Assembly (NCBI GenBank): GCA_016763165.1 | Contig: JAESUJ010000040.1 | Location: 1-5,464, forward strand | Direction of reading: 5' to 3' | DNA from: Candidatus Babeliales bacterium | GTDB lineage: Bacteria; Babelota; Babeliae; Babelales; CAZZPM01 | DNA length: 5,464 bases | Part shown: piece after piece, positions 1-5,464 of the stretch | Layout of the letters: each line of letters opens with the position of its first letter | Numbering within the stretch: position 1 is the stretch's first letter | Position numbers and translations under genes: made by a program | The notes under the pieces: generated by a model | Told to the model about the DNA's origin: nothing | The model's input: only the letters and a program-made list of their open reading frames with translations | The model's database searches: none

Positions 1-641
1 ACACGCAAGTCTTTTTTAACTGTTTTTATATGTCGCTTAACCTGTTGAATTTTACCTAACAAAAGAAAATTGATCTCTTCTTCTGTCAAGGCATCATGAC
101 CCAAGAACCATTTGTATGACTCAAGATCTACATTTATAGGCATTTCGTATAGCTTTGGTTCTTCAAGAGCAAACACATACCGACAAAGCAGAACTTCATC
201 TCTGAACTCACGAAGAATATCATGTAAAAGCTGCATATATGTCGCAATGCTTTTTACAAAATGTTCATAATGCGATCGATTCACTTCAATATCATATTTT
301 TGAACCAACAAGCTAATTCGCTCACCGATCACTCTATTCTGTTCATGTGCAAGATTCTGTTTGTTTTCAATTTCTTCATGCATCACCAATAAATTCTGTA
401 TCATCGCTTCAAATGTAGAACGATTTTTTTGAGGAATTGGATGAATCATCACCTGCATGGTTTCAATTTTCTTTTCTGCATCGGAAGCTTCATTTTTATC
501 TGAATCAGATGAATCAACTTTCTGAGCATCTAACTTTTCACCACTTTTTTGTTCAAGTAAAACTTCTGCAACTTTTTCATTTTCAATTTCTATATCTTTA
601 TTTGACTGCATAAGATTTTTTTCTTTTTCTATTTCATTCAT
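1..641 (-). CDS. Unidentified charged protein, N-terminal 213 codons (3' end beyond window)
   Basis: I do not recognise this protein. The minus-strand frame is open without a stop from the ATG at 641-639 to the window edge, so only the N-terminal 213 residues are seen. The start is chosen because TAAGGA (minus strand, 654-649) lies 7 nt upstream of it; an in-frame ATG at residue 11 is less well placed. Residues 1-60 are hydrophilic and rich in Glu, Lys, Asp and Ser (SSDSD at 44-48), probably disordered. From about residue 62 (MQVMIHPIPQ) the sequence becomes amphipathic and looks helical to the edge. Residues 80-115 could form a short coiled coil. Around 170-195 it reads NVDLESYKWFLG followed by LTEEEINFLLL, which faintly resembles the LSEEQYQWFKG segment of the large neighbouring protein. 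There is no signal peptide and no obvious membrane span. The gene lies behind a likely terminator, so it probably has its own promoter. It is surely coding; its function is unknown. Confidence 0.85.
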   Translation of the reverse strand, partial: MNEIEKEKNLMQSNKDIEIENEKVAEVLLEQKSGEKLDAQKVDSSDSDKNEASDAEKKIETMQVMIHPIPQKNRSTFEAMIQNLLVMHEEIENKQNLAHEQNRVIGERISLLVQKYDIEVNRSHYEHFVKSIATYMQLLHDILREFRDEVLLCRYVFALEEPKLYEMPINVDLESYKWFLGHDALTEEEINFLLLGKIQQVKRHIKTVKKDLR

Positions 642-648
642 GCCTGTA

Positions 649-654
649 TCCTTA
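649..654 (-). promoter_or_regulatory. Ribosome binding site of the left-edge gene
   Basis: The minus strand reads TAAGGA, 7 nt before the ATG at 641-639. Match and spacing are typical of a bacterial Shine-Dalgarno sequence, and this decides the start over the in-frame ATG ten codons later. No equally convincing -35/-10 pair was found upstream. The best -10-like hexamer on this strand is TATTAT at 732-727, but the TTGCTA at 757-752 is 19 bp from it, too far for a firm promoter call. Confidence 0.7.
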
Positions 655-690
655 CGTAATAAAAAATATCTATGTCAGAACAATGCTCCT

Positions 691-710
691 TTAATAAGAG
701 ACATTATTAA
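691..710. repeat. AT-only inverted repeat in the leader of the left-edge gene
   Basis: TTAATAA at 691-697 is the exact inverse complement of TTATTAA at 704-710, with a 6-nt spacer (GAGACA). It lies 50-69 bp upstream of the start codon at 641, between the likely terminator and the ribosome binding site. As an RNA hairpin it would be weak because the arms contain only A-T pairs. As DNA it could be a binding site for a dimeric regulator. It could also be chance in such AT-rich DNA. Confidence 0.35.
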
Positions 711-776
711 TAGTGGAACATCGTTAATAATAGTACAGATTTATCAAAAAATAGCAAAAAAGTACAGAAACGAAGA

Positions 777-798
777 AAGGAGGGCTGCCGCCCCCCTT
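777..798 (-). terminator. Likely intrinsic terminator of the large gene
   Basis: Read on the minus strand, AAGGGGGGC and GCCCTCCTT form a 9-bp stem (one G-U pair) around a GGCA loop, followed by the pyrimidine run TCTTCGTTTCTG and then more T-rich sequence. The pairing itself gives the strand: on the plus strand the G-U becomes an A-C mismatch, and the sequence after the stem is TAAAATTAA, which is not a U tract. The stem begins 92 nt after the stop codon of the large gene, so a long 3' untranslated tail is implied. The U tract is interrupted, so strength is uncertain. The stem is the most G+C-rich spot in an otherwise AT-rich intergenic region. Confidence 0.65.
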
Positions 799-890
799 AA
801 AATTAACTTACAAATTAATTGATAACATTAAAAAATATTACTGTATAACATCCAGATTTTTTAAGCTTTTTTATCTTCATCTAACAATAG

Positions 891-3800
891 TTAAGAAACC
901 GAAGCGCCCTTTTTTAATTCTTTTTCTTTAAAAGGACTTTCTGTAACCTTTTTAGCAATGAGACCTTCATAGACTTTCAAAGTTACTTTTTCTAATTTCC
1001 TATCTTTCCATTGATAATAATTGTTCTCTTCAAATTTCTGATTCTTCAACCCTGTTGTAAATAATGCTGCCAATGATGTACAAAAAGTTTTCCAATCATC
1101 TTTTGAACTGATAGAATCAGAAAGATATAAATATTTTGAAATTTTTATTAAAATCTTACATGCAGTAAATATTGCTGGAACATGCGTATCAATCAGTTCA
1201 TCATTATTTCTTTTTATATAATGACCAAGCATTTTTTCTTTATATAAAGCAAATTTTCCTACCTGGGATCCATCTTTAAATCCAGGAAACCATAAGGCCC
1301 ACTCTGAGAAAGGCCAATTTTTAATATATTTATTTTTTTCAAGCTTTATAATTGCCTCTTGATATATCTGGTCTGAATTAAGTTTTTTCCACCTTTTCGC
1401 TTGCTCTGGACTCTCTTCATCATCTGACGTGTCATCAACAACTGGTTCAACTAGAGACTCTTGTTCGACTTCTTTTTTCTTTTCAAGCTCACCTTCATCT
1501 TCTTTTTCATGCTTATGTTCTATTTTTTTCTCTTTGTTTTGATGCTCTGCTACTTCTACTCTCTCAGATTCTATCCGTTCGTCCTTCAACTTCTCTTCTT
1601 TTTGACGATTTTCTTCTTGAGAATCACGTTCTTCTTGAACACGATGTTCGTCCTTCAACTTCTCTCTTTCTTGATGCTCCTGCTTTTCTTTAGCTTGACG
1701 TTCTCTTTCATCTTGTTTTTTACGTTCTTCTTGACGACTTACCTCGGCTTGACGCTCTCTTTTCCCTTCTACTTTCTGACGCTTCTCTTGTTGCTCTCTA
1801 TCTTTAATTAATTTTTCTTTCGGTTCCTCTAATGCTTTCAATTCTCTTTTTGCTTTTTCAATATCTTCTTGTTCTTTTGCCAACTTTTCTTTTTCTTGAT
1901 GCTCTTCTTTCTCTTGACGCTCACGTTCTTCTTTAATGCGATGCTTTTCTTGCGCTTCGCGTTCTCTTTTTTCTCGATTTTCTTTTGCTTTCCTTTCAAT
2001 CTCTTGATGCTCTTTCTCTATAGCCGCTTGTTCTTTTTTTTGATCTTCAAGCTCTTTTGCTTCTTTAACACGATACGCTTCTTCTTGTATTGGCTTCATA
2101 TATTCATCTAAACGCTGCTTTGACTGCATAGTCATCTGCAATGACTGACCATCTAAAACTTTAATTAAAGCATCATACTTTTCACTCGACAAATTTAAAA
2201 ATCTCAAATTCGTATTTAAACCTTTAAACCATTGATATTGCTCTTCTGATAGAAACAGGATTGCAAATGCTGCCAGTGGCATTTCTTCTCTGATCACTTT
2301 CGGTTGATACCCAAAAAATTTCCAATATCCTGCTTCTATCTTAATTTCACATTTTGCTGTAATTGCTACATCTTTTAAATCATCAATGGTTACTGCTTTA
2401 AGCTGATTCATAGCCTCTTCAATAGTTGATAACTCTGAAAACATTTGAACTGAACCATCAACAACCTCATAAAACTGAATTTGTTTAGAACCACGAACAA
2501 ATGACTCAAGTACATTCTGCATATTTTTCACAAATGCATTGGCTTCCCCACTCAAATTACCCTCAGTGGAAAGTGATGGATTGATCAGTGATGCACCATC
2601 AAACCCAAAATTATGTTTTTCCGGAGATTTTATCACTAAATCTTGTTCTTCTTTTTCAAGCTCTTTTTCTTCTTCTTTTTCTTCTTCTTGAGCCACTTCA
2701 ATTTTTGGATCCAAATCTCCAACTGTCTCACCCGTCACTGACTTCTCAACTTCTTCAATCTCAATAGCCCCACCTTGACCAGCTTGCTTTTCAACCTCTT
2801 TAACTGGTCGTTCTCCTAAATCACCTTTTTTCTTTTTTAGTTTATCTTCAACAGGCTCTTCGCCTTTCTTCTCAACACCCTGAATCTTAGGTTCTTTTCT
2901 TTCTATAACTCTGGTCTTACGCTTTTTTTTAGGATCACGTTTTTTTTCAGAAACAGGTGCTGATACCTCCTTTTTGACTTTTGAGTCAAGAACTTTTGGT
3001 GAAAACTTTCTAGCTGATGGGACAGGCTGAATAACTTCTTCTTTCTTAGGTACTACCTCGTGATGTTCCTTTGCCAAACGAGATTTTTCTTGTTGCTTCC
3101 GTTCTTGCTCTTTTTGAAGAATTTGAAGAGCTAAAGCTTCTGACTCTTCTTTCAGCTGAACTTCCGCACTTTTTTGCAACAGATTTTTGCCCTTTGCCAT
3201 ATATCGAGTTAAACGACCCGTTGCTTCTTTCGTTAATTTCAAACCTTGATCTCTTAAATTTTTAAGAAATTGTTTGTAATCTTCCGTTGAAACTTGTAAA
3301 AGCATCTTGTCTTTGTACTGATTAATTTTATCAAACCAAAGCTGTTCTTCTTTAGACAAAAATAGCACGACAGAAAAAACTATATTAATAAAGTCTGAAA
3401 CTTCTTCTTCTTCTTTTTCTTTTTTTGCCACAAAAAAACGAAGTACTTTGTATTGATATTTTTGTATAGCTGAGACTTTCTGTTCTTTAATAAGATCCTG
3501 AGCCTCCCCAACAGAAACAAATTCTTCAATATAATTAATTTTAACTTTTTCCTTCCCGTCTACAACAAAGTGTTCGCCAGCTACCGCTTTTTTAAAACTG
3601 ATTCTTTTTTCTCCTAAAGCAAAAGCTTTTACCAAAGAAGCTATATTATTAAAAAATACTATTTCTTGATACTTATCGCCCTTAACTGGAACTGCATCAA
3701 TACTGACCATCGATGCATTTTCAAATGGACTTTCAATCTTTTCTTTTCTTGATAGTAGATCATCTTTATTTTTACCCAAATCACGATTTTTTTTCATACC

Positions 3801-5366
3801 TGGATAGAGCTCACCTTTGTACTCGACTGCTTCTTTTTGCAACTCCTGTAATCTTTTTAAATCTTTAGGTTCAATGCTATATTTAAACAATTCAAATCCA
3901 TCTTGAAATTCTAAATTAATCATCCAATCAAGAACCTCTTCAGAAGCATACAAGTAAGCGTATTCTAACAATGAAAGCCTCAATGGTTTTTTTTCAGTAG
4001 TTTCAGCCCAACCTGAAAAACCAACTCCCCATGACTTCTTGTGAACATCAACTGTAAGTGAATACTTTCTATGTAATTCTTTACAATTTGTCCTATCAAA
4101 CTCTTTTTGAATCCGTTGTTCCAGATACTTTAAAAGATTATCGTCATCACGATGAATCAAAGAAAAGAGTAAAAGAGAGATTTCTTTAAACCCTTCTGGA
4201 TCTACATCCTCACCAATAGTTTTCTCGATCGCTGCAGCAAGAGGCTGAAACTGTTTATTTTTATCTATCCAGCTCTTGTATGCTTTTATTTGACTTGTTT
4301 TTTCTTCTACAAGAGTTTCTTTTTTAATCTGATCTTTACGTACAGGCGGTGCTGGCATCACAGAAACAGACTTAAGATCTTCTAAAACACTTTTAACTGT
4401 TTTCTGACCAAATACCAAGCTTAATAGCGATTCTTCAACTTTTTGAACTTTACTTGAAGAATATTTATCAATATCTTTCAAAGATTCATTAATTCTGTCT
4501 TTTTTTTCCTCAGGATCAAAGATTTTATTTTCACCTTTTTTTAACCCCAACATCCATTTTAAAAGTTCTCGATCAGCAAACAAAATTGCATATTCTATGA
4601 TACTCATCGATTTCGATTCAATTATTTCATGACCCTCTTCTTCACCCTTTTTTTTCAATGCAAAGGGCATTTCAAGATTTAAAACAGCAAGATCTAACGT
4701 AAATTCATTAATTTCTTGTTCAATAATTTGCCTATATTTTATAGATTTGGAATTATTATCAATAAAATATAAAAACTGTTTCACAATCTCTTTTTGATCT
4801 GACTGAAAACCTTCTGGAAACGCATCCCCATTAACATGATCAACTGCACTTTTCAAAGGATTTTCACTTGATAATCCTCGTTCCCACGCTACCATTTCCT
4901 CTTTGAGATCTTTTATCCGCTTTGCAAATCCTATCTCTTCGTTACTTTTTTTAAAGATAGGTCCAGCTACGATCGGCAATCCCTCAGGTAACTGATTTAT
5001 GAAAAAAGTCACTCTTTTTCGTAAGTTTTTACTTTCACTCTCAGTAATCAGTATCTTTTTTTCATGAATATAATCTTTCACTTGCTGATTCTGCTCTTGC
5101 GACATCTGTAAAAAAGATATATTTCCATTCTTTGTTTGAGTTTCCAAATATCCATAATCTACATCAAGTGCATACAGCGCCGCATACGATGCCAAAGAAA
5201 GCATAATCTGCTCGACATGTACTTTTCCACTGTCACCTTTCAATTCAATATCAAAAGGCAATAATGTTTCTATTTTTTTCTGATCTTCGGCAGCAAAAAC
5301 TTCTGTTTTATCACGAATAAATAAATCTAAGACAAAACCTTTTTTTTCACCTGTAATTATCTGCAT
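891..5366 (-). CDS. 1491-residue modular protein: ankyrin-like repeats, charged helix, Trp-rich C-terminal domain
   Basis: I do not recognise a named family. The ATG at 5366 is the first possible start; a TGA lies in frame four codons upstream. No good Shine-Dalgarno is seen, and translation may be coupled to the overlapping upstream gene. No signal peptide or firm membrane span is visible. Modules by residue: 1-126, globular, with repeat motif near 54-76; 191-300 with motif 254-275 (SIIEYAILFADRELLKWM); 393-515 with motif 464-485 (SLLEYAYLYASEEVLDWM); 566-735 with motif 662-682 (VVLFLSKEEQLWF); 737-770, charged helix; 771-920, Lys/Pro/Glu linker with the basic cluster KKRDPKKKRK (808-817); 942-1095 with motif 1029-1051 (LAAFAILFLSEEQYQWF); 1096-1302, almost uninterrupted Glu/Lys/Arg/Gln helix; 1303-1322, acidic stretch; 1323-1491, Trp/Tyr-rich globular domain. 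The motif resembles an ankyrin helix pair (family knowledge), but lacks the usual TPLH and glycines. A scaffold or secreted host-interaction protein is inferred only. It is certainly coding. Confidence 0.9.
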   Translation of the reverse strand: MQIITGEKKGFVLDLFIRDKTEVFAAEDQKKIETLLPFDIELKGDSGKVHVEQIMLSLASYAALYALDVDYGYLETQTKNGNISFLQMSQEQNQQVKDYIHEKKILITESESKNLRKRVTFFINQLPEGLPIVAGPIFKKSNEEIGFAKRIKDLKEEMVAWERGLSSENPLKSAVDHVNGDAFPEGFQSDQKEIVKQFLYFIDNNSKSIKYRQIIEQEINEFTLDLAVLNLEMPFALKKKGEEEGHEIIESKSMSIIEYAILFADRELLKWMLGLKKGENKIFDPEEKKDRINESLKDIDKYSSSKVQKVEESLLSLVFGQKTVKSVLEDLKSVSVMPAPPVRKDQIKKETLVEEKTSQIKAYKSWIDKNKQFQPLAAAIEKTIGEDVDPEGFKEISLLLFSLIHRDDDNLLKYLEQRIQKEFDRTNCKELHRKYSLTVDVHKKSWGVGFSGWAETTEKKPLRLSLLEYAYLYASEEVLDWMINLEFQDGFELFKYSIEPKDLKRLQELQKEAVEYKGELYPGMKKNRDLGKNKDDLLSRKEKIESPFENASMVSIDAVPVKGDKYQEIVFFNNIASLVKAFALGEKRISFKKAVAGEHFVVDGKEKVKINYIEEFVSVGEAQDLIKEQKVSAIQKYQYKVLRFFVAKKEKEEEEVSDFINIVFSVVLFLSKEEQLWFDKINQYKDKMLLQVSTEDYKQFLKNLRDQGLKLTKEATGRLTRYMAKGKNLLQKSAEVQLKEESEALALQILQKEQERKQQEKSRLAKEHHEVVPKKEEVIQPVPSARKFSPKVLDSKVKKEVSAPVSEKKRDPKKKRKTRVIERKEPKIQGVEKKGEEPVEDKLKKKKGDLGERPVKEVEKQAGQGGAIEIEEVEKSVTGETVGDLDPKIEVAQEEEKEEEKELEKEEQDLVIKSPEKHNFGFDGASLINPSLSTEGNLSGEANAFVKNMQNVLESFVRGSKQIQFYEVVDGSVQMFSELSTIEEAMNQLKAVTIDDLKDVAITAKCEIKIEAGYWKFFGYQPKVIREEMPLAAFAILFLSEEQYQWFKGLNTNLRFLNLSSEKYDALIKVLDGQSLQMTMQSKQRLDEYMKPIQEEAYRVKEAKELEDQKKEQAAIEKEHQEIERKAKENREKREREAQEKHRIKEERERQEKEEHQEKEKLAKEQEDIEKAKRELKALEEPKEKLIKDREQQEKRQKVEGKRERQAEVSRQEERKKQDERERQAKEKQEHQEREKLKDEHRVQEERDSQEENRQKEEKLKDERIESERVEVAEHQNKEKKIEHKHEKEDEGELEKKKEVEQESLVEPVVDDTSDDEESPEQAKRWKKLNSDQIYQEAIIKLEKNKYIKNWPFSEWALWFPGFKDGSQVGKFALYKEKMLGHYIKRNNDELIDTHVPAIFTACKILIKISKYLYLSDSISSKDDWKTFCTSLAALFTTGLKNQKFEENNYYQWKDRKLEKVTLKVYEGLIAKKVTESPFKEKELKKGASVS
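1461..2081 (-). repeat. Degenerate repeats coding for the long charged helix (residues 1096-1302)
   Basis: This low-complexity tract is inside the large gene. On the plus strand it is an almost pure pyrimidine sequence of TTCTT/TTGACG/TTGATGCTC units. TTGATGCTC occurs four times (1539, 1671, 1896, 2004), always in the same frame, coding Glu-His-Gln. A 20-bp exact direct repeat (next entry) also lies here. The protein is Glu, Lys, Arg and Gln with few aliphatic residues, so it looks more like a stable single alpha-helix (ER/K type) than a classic heptad coiled coil. A continuous helix of about 205 residues would be roughly 30 nm long at 0.15 nm per residue; one proline, near residue 1182, breaks it. 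Confidence 0.75.
1577..1665 (-). repeat. Exact 20-bp direct repeat, 69-bp period, in the charged-helix coding tract
   Basis: The same 20 bases occur at 1577-1596 and 1646-1665. The offset is 69 bp, exactly 23 codons, so the frame is kept; both copies code the core EKLKDE (residues 1235-1240 and 1258-1263). The sequence between differs from what flanks the copies only by scattered changes of the same Glu/Arg/Gln type. This fits tandem duplication followed by drift, a usual way for charged-helix proteins to change length. Confidence 0.7.
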
Positions 5367-5464
5367 ATTTTTAAATCAAAACTTCTATCCGCTTCATTCA
5401 ACTGAAAAAACCAGACGTTATCTTTTTTATTTCGTGATGCATCAAGCCAGAGTATTGTATTAAC
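5357..5464 (-). CDS. C-terminal 35 codons of an unidentified upstream gene (5' end beyond window)
   Basis: From the right edge the minus strand is open for 35 codons and ends with TAA at 5359-5357. It reads, in part, ILWLDASRNKKDNVWFFQLN and then EADRSFDLKICR. The stop lies within the first four codons of the large gene (10-bp overlap, +1/-1 frame difference), as in many bacterial operons with coupled translation. The composition (two Trp, several Phe, mixed charges) looks like the end of a folded protein rather than random AT-rich DNA. The stretch VWFFQLN recalls the QWFKGLN end of the repeat motif in the large protein, but the fragment is too short for a firm claim. It could be a chance open frame; absence of another gene or promoter in these 100 bases favours it being real. 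Confidence 0.6.
   Translation of the reverse strand, partial: VNTILWLDASRNKKDNVWFFQLNEADRSFDLKICR

Noticed and set aside
801..820. Second AT inverted repeat (AATTAA and TTAATT) as a terminator
   Set aside because: The arms are six A-T pairs with an 8-nt loop and no adjacent T tract on the minus strand; expected by chance in this AT-rich spacer.
640..822. Plus-strand open frame of 60 codons across the intergenic region
   Set aside because: It overlaps the start and ribosome binding site of the left-edge gene and runs through the terminator stem. No ribosome binding site precedes it, and its composition follows the DNA.
1461..2081. CRISPR array or tandem satellite
   Set aside because: Repeats are short, irregularly spaced, imperfect and stay in the reading frame of the large gene. 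They reflect protein composition.
1461..2111. Two plus-strand open frames coding Phe/Leu-rich, membrane-like proteins
   Set aside because: They are antisense shadows of the Glu/Lys-rich helix: GAA/AAA codons read backwards give TTC/TTT, hence Phe and Leu. They have no independent start signals.
3071..3265. Plus-strand open frame of 64 codons
   Set aside because: It is antisense to the charged helix after the fourth module of the large gene, which explains its Leu/Phe/Glu content.
3321..3401. Hydrophobic stretch (FINIVFSVVLFL, near residues 659-670) as a transmembrane helix
   Set aside because: Only about 12 residues are hydrophobic before SKEEQ, and the duplicate copy at 1030-1040 shows it to be the first helix of the repeat motif.
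1..5464. tRNA, rRNA, insertion sequence or phage genes
   Set aside because: No cloverleaf-like sequence, transposase motif or terminal inverted repeat was seen, and nearly all of the window is occupied by the three minus-strand reading frames.

Overview
The window is AT-rich (by eye about one third G+C) and all its coding runs on the minus strand. It reads like a bacterial chromosome: a Shine-Dalgarno sequence precedes one start, there is a plausible intrinsic terminator, and two genes overlap by a few bases. No gene matches a family I can name. One very large, repeat-bearing protein with divergent ankyrin-like helices and a long charged helix, next to a small protein of similar character, suggests a host-associated or intracellular bacterium (for example an amoeba-associated lineage such as Dependentiae or an environmental chlamydia). 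That is inference from style; no marker gene supports it.

Layout in the direction of transcription (right to left). Positions 5464-5357 hold the last 35 codons of an unidentified gene. Its stop codon lies inside the start of the next gene (10 bp overlap), so the two are probably co-transcribed. Positions 5366-891 hold one 1491-residue gene that fills 82% of the window. Positions 890-642 are a short intergenic region with a hairpin at 777-798 that suits a terminator for the large gene, and an AT-only inverted repeat at 691-710. Positions 641-1 hold the first 213 codons of another unidentified gene, with a clear ribosome binding site, running off the left edge.

The large protein looks modular. 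Its N-terminal two thirds carry five copies of a roughly 20-residue helix-pair motif (S-L-L-E-Y-A-x-L-Y-A-x-E-E-x-L-x-W-M-x-x-L in its best form). Two larger domains are visibly duplicated: residues 191-300 with 393-515, and 566-735 with 942-1095. Between and after the last two domains are a lysine/proline/glutamate linker with an NLS-like basic cluster and a ~205-residue Glu/Lys/Arg/Gln helix that may be a single alpha-helix. The protein ends in a tryptophan-rich globular domain of about 170 residues. There is no signal peptide or convincing membrane segment. The architecture suits a scaffold or host-interaction protein, but no catalytic motif is visible and no function can be assigned.

The other two gene fragments also contain W-F or WFxxL-type segments faintly like the repeat motif, so the locus may be a cluster of related proteins.
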